Of a stretch of DNA of 64,000 bases, positions 43,327 to 52,026 are shown in pieces. A program made the position numbers and the translations under genes. Every line of letters starts with the position of its first letter. Position 1 is the first letter of the stretch. The DNA is from Oceanobacter kriegii DSM 6294 (GTDB taxonomy: Bacteria; Pseudomonadota; Gammaproteobacteria; Pseudomonadales; Oceanobacteraceae), in NCBI RefSeq assembly GCF_000422845.1, contig NZ_AUGV01000003.1:186001-250000 (forward strand), given 5' to 3'. The notes below the pieces were generated by a model. It saw only the letters and a list, made by a program, of their open reading frames with translations. It did no database searches and was not told the DNA's origin.

Positions 43327-44097
43327 TTACAACCGCTTCATCAGCCGTCGTACATCGGCCAGATGGCGGCGGCTGACGCTGATGCCTTCTTCCTGACCGC
43401 GCAGATACAAGCGATGACCGCCGCCGGTTTGGGCTTCCAGCCGGGTCATGCGATCACGGGCCACCAACGCACTGCGATGCACCCGCACAAAGCGTTCGCC
43501 AAATTCTTCTTCCAGTTGCTTGAGGCTGTCGTCGATCAGGGTTTGCCCCTGCTCATGAACGGCATTGACGTATTTCTGATCGGCGGAGAAATACAGCACA
43601 TCGTCGATCGGGATCAGCTCCAGACCATTATGAGTACGGGCAGACAAGTGAGAGCGAGCATCTGTGCCAGAGGCATCGGCCGCTGGTTCTTGAGTCAATC
43701 CACTCGCCAACTCAGTAGCAGGCTGACGCAGCGCCAGCCGTTGCTCGGCGCGGCCTAACGCCCGGCTCAGATCGTCCCGTCGAATCGGTTTTAACAGGTA
43801 GTCGATGGCATCTACGCCGAAGGCTTCGAGAGCGTGCTCATCGTAGGCGGTGCAGAACACCACCAGCGGTGGCTGGGCCATCGAGGTCAGCTCAGCAGCG
43901 GCTTCGAGCCCCGTGCGGCCAGGCATCTGAATATCCAGCAGCACCAGTTCGGCACTGTGCTGTTGCAGCCATTCCAGCATCGCATCGCCACTGTCGAGGG
44001 CCGCTGCCAGTTCAAATTGTGGGTGGGCCTCCAACAGGCGGGCCAACCGTTCGCGGGCCAATGGCTCGTCGTCCACCAGCAAGGTTCGATATCCCAT
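43327..44097 (-). CDS. algR: LytTR response regulator AlgR-like
   Basis: The protein has about 256 residues. A receiver domain with DDE at 9-11, phospho-acceptor D55 in LLDIQMPG and the conserved Lys in DYLLKPI is followed by a short linker. A LytTR DNA-binding domain comes last (SADQKYVNAVHEQG, RVHRSALV, RRHLADVRRLMKRL). AlgR in Pseudomonas controls twitching and alginate; what this copy controls is not shown. Start at the second of two adjacent ATGs fits AGGAG spacing. The sensor gene precedes it, and hemC follows, as in Pseudomonas. Confidence 0.9.
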   Translation of the reverse strand: MGYRTLLVDDEPLARERLARLLEAHPQFELAAALDSGDAMLEWLQQHSAELVLLDIQMPGRTGLEAAAELTSMAQPPLVVFCTAYDEHALEAFGVDAIDYLLKPIRRDDLSRALGRAEQRLALRQPATELASGLTQEPAADASGTDARSHLSARTHNGLELIPIDDVLYFSADQKYVNAVHEQGQTLIDDSLKQLEEEFGERFVRVHRSALVARDRMTRLEAQTGGGHRLYLRGQEEGISVSRRHLADVRRLMKRL

Positions 44098-44107
44098 CAT
44101 CAACTCC

Positions 44108-45160
44108 TCATGCGGCTACCGGAACCAATAGCCGAACCTGATACTGCTCGGGTGTTTCATGAATCTGTAGCCGGGCGTCATCGCCAAACATGGCCGCCAG
44201 TCTGGCACCGATGTTCTGCTGGGCAATGCCATTTCCACGAGCGGTCGGTTTTTCCGGACGGGCGTTAGTTACTTCGATGCACAACTGCCGGGGCGACAGC
44301 TGACGGGCATTCACTCGCACCCAACCGCCCTGACGCATGGGCTGCACCCCATGGTAAATGGCGTTTTCCAGCAGCGGCTGCAACACCAGCGACGGCAGCA
44401 CCACATCCGGCATTGGCTCAGGCAGCTGCCATTCAACCCTCAAACGCTCACCCAGACGCGTGCGTTCAATATCGAGATAACGCTGACCAAGCTCGACTTC
44501 CTGCGCCAGCGTGGATGGCTGGTCGTCGCCGTTCAACACCACCCGGAACAGCTGGGCCAAATCCAGCAACATGGTTTCGGCCTTGTCGGGGTCCGTCACA
44601 ATCAGCGCCGCCACGGTATTGAGGGTATTAAAAAAGAAATGCGGCCGAATATTGGCCTGCAAGGCCGCCAGACGTGCCCGCAGCTCCGCCTGCGCCTGCA
44701 TCCGCCACTGGCTTTGCACATAGAAGTACCGCAGCGCCAGCGCCGTTACCAAGGCACTGACCAAGGCATTGCGCCCGAGCCAGAGCCAGTCGGTATCGTA
44801 GGCCAGGCTGGGCCAGAGCCAGTCGGCCATCAACCCCACCGCCAATGTCACCAGCTGCACCAGCAGCAACGCCAGCAGCGACGCGGTTAGCACCTGCAAG
44901 CCAACCAACAGCCGCCGTAACTGACACAGCAAGGCCACCGATATCAGCGCTACCCACTGCACAAACAGCGACACCAGCCCAAAACGCTGCATCGAGAAGG
45001 CTTCCAGAGTGGATTCCATCAGCGTCAGAATCATCACCAGACCTTCACTGACCGCCAGCAAATAGAGGATTGCGCGGGTGTTGCAAAGGTCGGGCAGGAA
45101 AAAAGCTTCCAGTAATTGTTGTTTGCGGCTGTGTTCGGCCGCCCTTGCGGGCATCGACAT
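44108..45160 (-). CDS. fimS: LytS-family sensor histidine kinase FimS/AlgZ-like
   Basis: The protein has about 350 residues from the ATG complementary to 45158-45160. The upstream 25 codons of the frame are not conserved. Several transmembrane helices come first, then the His_kinase signature NIRPHFFFNTLNTVAALI with the phospho-accepting His, and an atypical ATPase with LQPLLENAIYHGV (N box) and GNGIAQQNIGARLAAMFG (G box). Partner of the downstream algR-like regulator; the spacing is 10 bp. Divergent from argH. Confidence 0.9.
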   Translation of the reverse strand: MSMPARAAEHSRKQQLLEAFFLPDLCNTRAILYLLAVSEGLVMILTLMESTLEAFSMQRFGLVSLFVQWVALISVALLCQLRRLLVGLQVLTASLLALLLVQLVTLAVGLMADWLWPSLAYDTDWLWLGRNALVSALVTALALRYFYVQSQWRMQAQAELRARLAALQANIRPHFFFNTLNTVAALIVTDPDKAETMLLDLAQLFRVVLNGDDQPSTLAQEVELGQRYLDIERTRLGERLRVEWQLPEPMPDVVLPSLVLQPLLENAIYHGVQPMRQGGWVRVNARQLSPRQLCIEVTNARPEKPTARGNGIAQQNIGARLAAMFGDDARLQIHETPEQYQVRLLVPVAA

Positions 45161-45356
45161 CCGGGCAGTACCAGTGAGGGTCACAAAGCGCCCAGTGTGG
45201 CGTCCGCCCGCTATCCCGGCAAGTGCCTGTTCCACATCAGCGTGATTTGACCCGCCGTCAGCGGTGTATTCGGGTTAACCCGCCACCGCTGCGCAGGTAT
45301 ACTGTTGCGCTTTGAATTGACCGATGCAGCCAAACTGCGTTTTCTGAGGGATACCC

Positions 45357-46751
45357 ATGACTGATCAAGCCACCAATGCCTCCTGGGGCGGCCGTTTTTC
45401 CGAACCAACCGATGCCTTTGTCGCTCGTTACACGGCGTCTGTGGACTTTGACCAGCGCATGTACCGTCAGGACATTCAGGGCTCCATCGCCCACGCCAAA
45501 ATGCTGTGTAAGGTGGGCGTACTGACCGACGCCGAGCGTGACGACATCATCCGTGGTCTGGAAGAAGTTCGTATTGAAATCGAACGCGGTGAATTCGAAT
45601 GGTCTGTGGCGCTGGAAGACGTGCACATGAACATCGAAGCCGGTCTGACCAAGAAAATCGGCATCACTGGCAAGAAGCTGCACACCGGCCGTTCCCGTAA
45701 CGACCAGGTGGCCACCGATATTCGTCTGTACATGCGCGACGAGATCGACGTGATCTCCGCTGAGTTGACTCGCCTGCAACAGGGTCTGGTAGAACTGGCC
45801 GAAAAAGAAGCCGACACCATCATGCCGGGCTTCACCCACCTGCAAACCGCTCAGCCAGTGACCTTTGGTCACCACCTGCTGGCCTGGAACGAAATGCTGA
45901 CCCGCGACTACGCCCGTCTGCAGGACTGCCGCAAGCGCGTTAACCAGATGCCACTGGGCGCGGCTGCACTGGCCGGTACCACTTACCCGATCGACCGCGC
46001 TTACACCTGCGAACTGCTGGGCTTTGATGCACCGACCGAAAACAGCCTGGATTCCGTTTCTGATCGTGACTTCGCCATTGAATTCACCAGCGCGGCGTCA
46101 CTGATCATGATGCACATGTCCCGCTTCTCGGAAGAGCTAGTGCTGTGGGCCTCTGCCCAGTTCCAGTTTGTCGATCTGCCAGATCGCTTCTGCACCGGTT
46201 CTTCCATCATGCCGCAGAAGAAAAACCCGGACGTGCCGGAACTGGTGCGTGGCAAGACCGGCCGTGTTTACGGCCACATGATCTCCCTACTGACCCTGAT
46301 GAAGTCCCAGCCACTGGCCTACAACAAGGATAACCAGGAAGACAAGGAACCGCTGTTCGACACCGTCGACACCCTGCGTGACTCCCTGCGTGCCTTCGCT
46401 GACATGGCTCCGCACCTGCAAGCCAACAAGGAAAGCATGTATGAAGCCGCCAAGCGTGGCTTCTCTACCGCGACCGATTTGGCCGACTACGTGGTTCGCA
46501 AGGGCATTCCATTCCGTGATGCACACGAAATCGTGGGTAAAGCGGTGGGTTACGGCGTAGAAACTGGCAAGGATCTGAGCGAAATGACGCTGGAAGAACT
46601 GCAGCAGTTCTCCACCGAAATCACCGAAGACGTCTTCGACGTGCTGACTCTGGAAGGTTCTGTGGCTGCCCGTGACCACATTGGTGGCACCGCACCGAAC
46701 CAGGTACGTGCTGCGGCTGGTCGTGCCAAGGCGTTGCTGGCACAGCGTTAA
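45357..46751 (+). CDS. argH: Argininosuccinate lyase
   Basis: A 464-residue protein with [25 protein letters not shown] at the start, [38 protein letters not shown] and the fumarase-superfamily signature [16 protein letters not shown]. It cleaves argininosuccinate to arginine and fumarate as a tetramer. It is divergent from fimS, as in Pseudomonas. The stop is followed by a heptamer array instead of a classical terminator. Confidence 0.97.
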   Translation: MTDQATNASWGGRFSEPTDAFVARYTASVDFDQRMYRQDIQGSIAHAKMLCKVGVLTDAERDDIIRGLEEVRIEIERGEFEWSVALEDVHMNIEAGLTKKIGITGKKLHTGRSRNDQVATDIRLYMRDEIDVISAELTRLQQGLVELAEKEADTIMPGFTHLQTAQPVTFGHHLLAWNEMLTRDYARLQDCRKRVNQMPLGAAALAGTTYPIDRAYTCELLGFDAPTENSLDSVSDRDFAIEFTSAASLIMMHMSRFSEELVLWASAQFQFVDLPDRFCTGSSIMPQKKNPDVPELVRGKTGRVYGHMISLLTLMKSQPLAYNKDNQEDKEPLFDTVDTLRDSLRAFADMAPHLQANKESMYEAAKRGFSTATDLADYVVRKGIPFRDAHEIVGKAVGYGVETGKDLSEMTLEELQQFSTEITEDVFDVLTLEGSVAARDHIGGTAPNQVRAAAGRAKALLAQR

Positions 46752-46779
46752 GCGTCGGGCGTCGGGCGTCGGGCGTCGG
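46752..46779. repeat. Heptanucleotide array (TCGGGCG)4 directly after argH
   Basis: Three perfect TCGGGCG units (46755-46775) flanked by partial units, beginning immediately after the TAA at 46749-46751. It belongs to the TCKGRNG array family. Confidence 0.9.
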
Positions 46780-46786
46780 CGCATAG

Positions 46787-46895
46787 GATGGGCACTCGTG
46801 CCCATCAAGCCATCTGGCGATGCGATCCTGGCGCTGGAAAGTTATTAGCCCCTAAGCGTTGGATGGCACTCGCTGCGCTCGTTTATCCAACCTAC
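46787..46895. repeat. Two REP-like palindromes after argH
   Basis: GATGGGCAC-TC-GTGCCCATC (46787-46806) is a perfect 9-bp-arm hairpin. A second pair, GTTGGAT (46858-46864) and ATCCAACC (46885-46892), brackets CACTCGCTGCGCTCG. Such TAGG-TGGGC and GTTGGAT elements are common spacer palindromes in gammaproteobacteria. Confidence 0.7.
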
Positions 46896-46900
46896 CGGCC

Positions 46901-46941
46901 CAGACTCCAGACCCCAGACCCCAGACCCCAGACCCCAGACT
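46901..46941. repeat. Heptanucleotide array (CAGACCC)4-6, after a leftward gene
   Basis: CAGACTC, four CAGACCC and CAGACTA units in phase. On the minus strand the unit is TCTGGGG, and the array starts three bases after the stop codon of the gene at 46945-47199. Fits TCKGRNG. Confidence 0.92.
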
Positions 46942-46944
46942 ACT

Positions 46945-47199
46945 TTATCCCGCCGCTTTCTTACCGAAAAAACGTTTGAACCAGCCCTGCTGTTGGGCCA
47001 CGGTGACAAAACGGAACACCAGCACGGCGTGCATCACCGCGATCAGCGATGCCGGTGCATAGTCCTCCGCAGCAAACATTTCCCACACGATTGACGGCAA
47101 CGTCAGGATCGGAAACCACGCCACAAAGCGATAGAAGAAATTTTCAAAGCGGGAAATGGCCTGATTTTCGGCTTTATTCTTTTTATTGTGTTTTTTCAT
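46945..47199 (-). CDS. Small basic membrane protein of unknown function
   Basis: The protein has 84 residues from the ATG complementary to 47197-47199 (MKKHNKKNKAENQAI). The N terminus is lysine-rich. Two hydrophobic helices (FFYRFVAWFPILTLPSIVW and APASLIAVMHAVLVFRFVTV) are followed by a basic tail (GWFKRFFGKKAAG). An open frame extends upstream through the spacer but is unlikely. No family was recognised. Three bases after its stop a heptamer array begins. Confidence 0.7.
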   Translation of the reverse strand: MKKHNKKNKAENQAISRFENFFYRFVAWFPILTLPSIVWEMFAAEDYAPASLIAVMHAVLVFRFVTVAQQQGWFKRFFGKKAAG

Positions 47200-47340
47200 A
47201 ATGACCTGCCCGAAACGGAAACGGATTAGGGAGCCTCTGAAACAGGGTACACAAAGCCACCCGCCAAAACACTCGCCATTGGTCTGATAAGCGACCAATC
47301 CACTGCTACACTTCACGTAGTTTTTTATCCTGGAGGCCTC

Positions 47341-48303
47341 GTGGCTGCTGTACGACTCCTGCTCACCCTTGCCCTGTTTTCGCTGTTAGGCGGCTGTCAG
47401 CAGGAGACCTCCTTGTTGCGCATCGGCTCCAACACCTGGCCGGGCTACGAGCCGATGTACGTTGCCCGAGAGCTGGATCTGCTGGAGCCCGCCAATATTC
47501 GTCTGGTGGAAATGCCGGATGCCTCGGCGGTGATGGATGGCCTGCGTCAGGGCGTGCTGGAAGGCGGAGCCCTGACCCTTGATGAGGCCCTGTTGCTGGC
47601 CTCCGAAGGCATGGACCTGACCATCATCATGATCTGCGACCAGTCCCAGGGGGCCGATGCGGTGGTGGCCAAGCCGGGCATTCTCAGCCTGGCAGGCCTG
47701 AAAGGCCAGCGCATTGCTGCTGAAACCAGCGCCCTCGGGGCCTTGATGACCACCCAGTTGCTGCAACAGGCCGGTCTGTCGCGCGAAGACGTCACCATCA
47801 TTCCTATGAACGTTAACCAGCAGTTGGAAGCCTATCTGGCTGGCGACGTTGATGCCGTGGTGACCTTCACGCCGGTCCTTAATGACTTGCAAGAGCTGGG
47901 CGCTCGCACGCTGTTTACCAGCGCCGATATTCCCGGCCAGATCGTTGATGTGATGGTGGTTCACAGCGATCTGGTAAATCGCCACAAGGGTGCCCTGATT
48001 ACGCTGGTACGCGGTTTTCATCAAGCCTGGCAGCAACTGCAGCAGCAACAGCCAGAAGCCCTCCGCTACGCCAACCAGCGCCTTGGGCTGGACGACATCA
48101 GCAGTGCCTGGGAGGGCATTCATATTCCCAGCCTGACCCAGAACCTCGCCTTTTTGCAGCCACCTGAAGAAAGTCAGGCAGCACCGGTGCAACAAACCGC
48201 CATGCAGTTGCATCGAATTCTCAATGATCAGGACCTGCTCGCTTCAGGCGAGTATCCCCCCCTACATGTCACCGATGCCGTTGTATTGGGAGCTATGCAG
48301 TGA
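47341..48303 (+). CDS. NrtA/SsuA-like substrate-binding lipoprotein coupled to a c-di-GMP enzyme
   Basis: The protein has 320 residues from GTG 47341, with TGGAGG five bases before. The signal peptide ends in a lipobox LLGGC (Cys19). The body follows the NMT1/SsuA pattern: IGSNTWPGYEPMYVARELDLL, VMDGLRQGVLEGGALTLDEALLLASEG, ISAETS-type switch (GQRIAAETSALGALMT) and GDVDAVVTFTPVLNDL. No ABC permease is adjacent. Instead the next gene, overlapping by 4 bp, is a membrane GGDEF-EAL protein. It probably senses a small ligand in the periplasm for that enzyme (inference). Confidence 0.85.
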   Translation: MAAVRLLLTLALFSLLGGCQQETSLLRIGSNTWPGYEPMYVARELDLLEPANIRLVEMPDASAVMDGLRQGVLEGGALTLDEALLLASEGMDLTIIMICDQSQGADAVVAKPGILSLAGLKGQRIAAETSALGALMTTQLLQQAGLSREDVTIIPMNVNQQLEAYLAGDVDAVVTFTPVLNDLQELGARTLFTSADIPGQIVDVMVVHSDLVNRHKGALITLVRGFHQAWQQLQQQQPEALRYANQRLGLDDISSAWEGIHIPSLTQNLAFLQPPEESQAAPVQQTAMQLHRILNDQDLLASGEYPPLHVTDAVVLGAMQ

Positions 48304-50756
48304 AACAGCAGCCCGAGGGAAAACCGATCAAGCACTACTCCATCCGGGAAGTGCTGTTGTCATGGACGGTACTGGCGGTCATCGCCGTCAGCGTATCGGT
48401 CGGCTACTTCCTGTTTGATTTGTCGGAAAAGAATTTCACCTCCGACTGGAACACCAAAATCCGCTACGAGCTGTCGGTGCTGAAACAACAGGTGCAACAC
48501 GCACTGACCAACGACGATTTTGAATTGGCCGACCGCACCATCGCCATGATGGCCACGCACCCGACCGTGCAACGCATCGACCTGATCAAAAACAATCGTT
48601 ACCTGTTTTCCACCCGCCGGGCGGATATTGGTCGACGCTATCCGGGGGCGACCAACCAGGCCACGGCCATTGAGGTCGAACCCTTCGAGCCGTTGTCGAT
48701 GAAGCCGGACAGCAATCTGCTGCACATTGTCCTGCCGATTCATTATTACCCGGAAGGCAGTCGCCAGATGGAGCGGGCAGCGATCTACGCCAGCTATGAC
48801 CTGAGTGGCGAATACCAGGCCATGATGTCGGAGTTTTCCAACAAGCTGGCGCTGGTGCTGGGGATTTTATTGCTGTTTTTCTATGGCATGGCCCGTCTGA
48901 TCCGTGGTCAGGTACTGACCCCGATGCGACAGCTGCGCCAATACATCGACTCCCAGACCCGCAACGATTCCGGCACCACGCTGGCGATATCCGGCAGCCG
49001 CGAATTCCAGCAGCTGGGTATTGCCTTCGAGCAGCTGCACCATCACTTGCGCGACTCGATCCGGCGGGTTAAACACCAGCATGCACTGGAGCGGGCGTTC
49101 TCCCAGACCTTTCCCGACCTGGCGCTGGTGATCGACAGCAATGGCTGCATCTGCGAACGGTTTGGCTCTCGCAATACCGACATCCCGGAGCTGGACGAGA
49201 GTGTCACCGGCACCCTGATGTGGCAATGGATCGACAAAAGCCAGCAGGACAAGGTGCGTCATTGCTGGCAGTCAGCGCTGGAGCAGGGCCAGCTGATCAT
49301 TGAATCGCTCTACCATGCCGGCATGCATCTGGAATCGCGCATGTCGCCGTTTCAGCAAGCCGACTCCGGCAACGATCAACAACACGTGCTGTGGGTGATC
49401 CGCGACGTCACCGAGCTGCACCGCAAGCAAGTCGAAATTGAATACCGCGCCCACTACGACAACCTCACCAACCTCGGCAACCGCGAAATGGCCCTCAGCG
49501 TGGTCCAGCAGCAGCTCGATACCGCCCGCGACGTCGGTTTGTTTGGTGCCTTGCTGTTTATCGACCTCGACCATTTCAAGAACATCAACGATTCGCTGGG
49601 CCACCCGGTTGGCGACGCCATTTTGCGGGAGGCCGCCTCAAGGCTGAAACACTCCAGCAATGACGATGACCTCTGTGCCCGCATTGGCGGCGATGAGTTT
49701 CTGGTGGTACAGGGTGAACTGGTGGCCGACGTCAACGTCTCCATCGACCGCGCCACCACGCTGGCCTCCCAGCTGTTGGAGCAGTTCCGGCAACCCTTTG
49801 TGTATGAGCGCCACACCTTCCACCTGTCGGCCAGTATTGGCATCTCGGTGTTCCCGTTTCAGCAAACCACCGCGGCCGACCTGATTCGTCAGGCCGATAC
49901 CGCCATGTACTACGCCAAGGCCAACGGCCGTAACGCCTGGAGCCTGTTCAACGAACACATGCAGCGGGAAACCCAGGACAAGCTTAATCTGGTCAACGAC
50001 CTTCACGACGCCATCAAGGCCCAGCTGTTCTCGCTGGTGTTCCAGCCTCAGGTGGATGAAAACAACTGCGTGACCGGCGCTGAAGTGCTGTGCCGCTGGA
50101 TGAACCACGGCAAGCCGGTACGGCCGGATATCTTTATTGCCGCCGCCGAGGAAGCCAACCTGATTGTCGACCTCGGTGACTGGATCTTGTCGGAATCCTG
50201 CAGCCTGTTGCAGCAGTGGATTCAGCAAGGTTGCCTGCCCGCCGGATTCGAACGTCTGGCGATCAACATCAGCCCGGCGCAATTCCTCGACCCGGAATTC
50301 CTCGACCGTTTGCTGCACCACACCAAAGTCGCCAACCTGGCGCCGGAAATGATCGAACTGGAAATCACCGAAGGCGTCTTTGTACGCGACAAGAGCCTGG
50401 TACGAGAGCTGATTCACCGACTGGTGAAGCTCGGCTACGCCGTCTCGCTGGATGACTTTGGTACCGGCTACTCGTCGCTCAGCTACCTGCAAAGCCTGCC
50501 GATCCAGACCCTCAAGATCGACCGCAGCTTTGTGAACCACATTCACAACGCCGACAAGGCCAACGCCAATATCATCGACTACATCATCCAGTTGGGTCGT
50601 AACCTGAAACTGGAGATCATCGCCGAAGGGGTCGAAACCCGTGAACAGCATGACTACCTGCTGAAGCACGGATGCGGTAAATTCCAGGGCTACCTGTTCA
50701 GCGCACCGCTGAACCCCAAGGACTTTATCGACTACCTGTCACCTGTAGAAACATGA
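48300..50756 (+). CDS. Membrane GGDEF-EAL protein
   Basis: An 818-residue protein. TM1 is near residues 20-40, a periplasmic domain spans about 41-180, TM2 is near 182-198, and a HAMP-like segment (LTPMRQLRQYID) follows. A PAS-like region comes next, then GGDEF at 463-467 (intact GGDEF, but the RxxD inhibitory site is replaced by NDDD). The EAL domain has EVL in place of EAL at 595-597 but keeps NISPAQF, ELEITEG, DDFGTGYSSL, KIDRSFV and EGVET, so it may be active. GTG start overlaps the lipoprotein stop. c-di-GMP synthesis, degradation or both cannot be decided. Confidence 0.92.
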   Translation: MKQQPEGKPIKHYSIREVLLSWTVLAVIAVSVSVGYFLFDLSEKNFTSDWNTKIRYELSVLKQQVQHALTNDDFELADRTIAMMATHPTVQRIDLIKNNRYLFSTRRADIGRRYPGATNQATAIEVEPFEPLSMKPDSNLLHIVLPIHYYPEGSRQMERAAIYASYDLSGEYQAMMSEFSNKLALVLGILLLFFYGMARLIRGQVLTPMRQLRQYIDSQTRNDSGTTLAISGSREFQQLGIAFEQLHHHLRDSIRRVKHQHALERAFSQTFPDLALVIDSNGCICERFGSRNTDIPELDESVTGTLMWQWIDKSQQDKVRHCWQSALEQGQLIIESLYHAGMHLESRMSPFQQADSGNDQQHVLWVIRDVTELHRKQVEIEYRAHYDNLTNLGNREMALSVVQQQLDTARDVGLFGALLFIDLDHFKNINDSLGHPVGDAILREAASRLKHSSNDDDLCARIGGDEFLVVQGELVADVNVSIDRATTLASQLLEQFRQPFVYERHTFHLSASIGISVFPFQQTTAADLIRQADTAMYYAKANGRNAWSLFNEHMQRETQDKLNLVNDLHDAIKAQLFSLVFQPQVDENNCVTGAEVLCRWMNHGKPVRPDIFIAAAEEANLIVDLGDWILSESCSLLQQWIQQGCLPAGFERLAINISPAQFLDPEFLDRLLHHTKVANLAPEMIELEITEGVFVRDKSLVRELIHRLVKLGYAVSLDDFGTGYSSLSYLQSLPIQTLKIDRSFVNHIHNADKANANIIDYIIQLGRNLKLEIIAEGVETREQHDYLLKHGCGKFQGYLFSAPLNPKDFIDYLSPVET

Positions 50757-51664
50757 GATTGCCGCTGGTTTACCACCCAAACTATTCGTGCCCGTTTCCT
50801 GCTGAGCACCGCTTTGTGATGTCGAAATTCGTACGCCTGTACGATCATCTGGTGGCCAAGGGCATTGCCACAGCAGACAACCTCTACCAGCCAGCGGAAG
50901 CCAGCATCAGCGATCTGGCCATTACCCATAGCCCGGTGTACCTGATGGGCTTGCAGGACGACAGCATTGAACCCAAAGCCTGGCGGCGACTGGGACTGCC
51001 GTGGAGTCAGGGACTGGTCGACCGGACCTTTACTGCCCCCAACGGCACCGTGCTGGCCGCCCGACTGGCACTGCAACATGGCATGGCCAGTCACCTTGCC
51101 GGTGGTACCCATCATGCTCACTATGACTTTGGCTCCGGCTTTTGTCTGGTTAACGACCTCGCCTACACGGCCAAAACCCTGCTCAGCCGGGGCGAAGTCA
51201 ACTCGGTACTGATCTTCGACCTCGACGTGCATCAGGGCGACGGCACGGCAGCCCTGTTGGCGGACGAGCCCAGAGCCTTCACCTGCTCGATCCACTGCGA
51301 GAAGAACTTCCCCTTCCGCAAGAGTCAGAGCGACCTCGATATTGGCCTCGAGCGCTATCTGGATGACGACGCCTATCTACAGGTCGTCAGGGAAACCTTC
51401 GATCAGCTGTTAGAACAGCAACAACCCGATCTGGTGATTTACGACGCTGGTGTCGACGTTTGGGAGCATGACGCCCTTGGCCACCTGAACGTGACGCTGG
51501 AAGGCATACAAGCGCGGGATGAGTGGGTGTTACGACGCTGCCAACAAGCCGGCATCCCGGTTGTGACCGTGATCGGAGGTGGTTACGACAGCGACCATGC
51601 ACGACTGGCCAGACGGCATGCCTCGGTGGTGGAGAGTGCCTGGCAGGTGTTCAGCGAGCGTTAG
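50753..51664 (+). CDS. Histone deacetylase family protein
   Basis: A 303-residue arginase/deacetylase-fold protein with LVYHPNYSCPFPAEHRFVMSKF, the catalytic His pair in GGTHHAHYDFGSGFCLVND, zinc ligands in IFDLDVHQGDGTA, and YDAGVDVWEHDALG. Bacterial members act on acetylated polyamines, acetylated lysine or related amides. It overlaps the GGDEF-EAL stop by 4 bp (ATGA). A polyamine-type substrate would link the periplasmic sensor and the deacetylase, but this is speculative. Confidence 0.9.
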   Translation: MRLPLVYHPNYSCPFPAEHRFVMSKFVRLYDHLVAKGIATADNLYQPAEASISDLAITHSPVYLMGLQDDSIEPKAWRRLGLPWSQGLVDRTFTAPNGTVLAARLALQHGMASHLAGGTHHAHYDFGSGFCLVNDLAYTAKTLLSRGEVNSVLIFDLDVHQGDGTAALLADEPRAFTCSIHCEKNFPFRKSQSDLDIGLERYLDDDAYLQVVRETFDQLLEQQQPDLVIYDAGVDVWEHDALGHLNVTLEGIQARDEWVLRRCQQAGIPVVTVIGGGYDSDHARLARRHASVVESAWQVFSER

Positions 51665-51706
51665 GGTGTGTAACTCGCACCAGTGTTTGCATCCAGCATA
51701 TCAGAC

Positions 51707-51800
51707 GGTGCGCAGTGCGCACCCTACATGGCAGCGGTGCCAATCATCACAAACGTAGGTTGGGCCATGCCCAACATTTGCTGGGCGGGGCCCAGCCTAC
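51707..51800. repeat. REP-like palindromes after the deacetylase gene
   Basis: GGTGCGCA-G-TGCGCACC (51707-51723) is a perfect 8-bp-arm hairpin followed by CTACATGG. GTAGGTTGGGCCATGCCCAA ... CTGGGCGGGGCCCAGCCTAC (51755-51800) is a double hairpin of the family also present at 13378-13423. Confidence 0.75.
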
Positions 51801-51828
51801 ATTCAACATTCATGCCAGACGCCAAGCA

Positions 51829-51868
51829 CAAAAAAACCCGCCAGACTTACATCGGACGGGTTCTTTCT
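51829..51868 (-). terminator. Duplicated terminator next to the atpC 3'-end copy
   Basis: AAACCCG-CC ... GG-CGGGTT arms, with A7 on the + strand giving a U-tract leftward. It is placed relative to the atpC 3'-end copy (51875-51915) exactly as the true terminator is to atpC. Confidence 0.7.
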
Positions 51869-51874
51869 GAAACA

Positions 51875-51915
51875 GGTAAAGCTTAGTGCTTGCCCAGTTT
51901 CTCGCGAAGCTGCTG
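51875..51915 (-). pseudogene. Duplicated 3' end of atpC
   Basis: These 41 bp are identical to 52019-52059, which hold the last 11 codons and stop of atpC plus 8 bp beyond. The copy lacks the rest of the gene, and sequence diverges after GAAGCTGCTG. With its adjoining terminator copy this is a direct repeat about 144 bp apart, a partial duplication or a trace of an insertion at the atpC 3' end. Confidence 0.88.
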
Positions 51916-51966
51916 GCCAGTATATATCGCCGCAGCTGGCTGCGTTTCAGCAGCACAAATCACAGG

Positions 51967-52008
51967 TATAAAAAAACCCACGCTGAGTAAACAGAGTGGG
52001 TTCTTTCA
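51967..52008 (-). terminator. Terminator of the ATP synthase operon
   Basis: ACCCAC-G-CTG / CAG-A-GTGGGT arms with a short loop and A7 on the + strand, i.e. a U-tract for the leftward transcript, about 20 bp beyond the atpC stop. Confidence 0.88.
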
Positions 52009-52026
52009 GAAGAATACCGGTAAAGC

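Noticed and set aside
47226-47250. Possible further MITE end (TAGGGAGCCTCTGAA) upstream of the small membrane gene
   Set aside because: Only about 15 bases resemble the terminal repeat, with no second end or interior sequence; too short to separate from chance.
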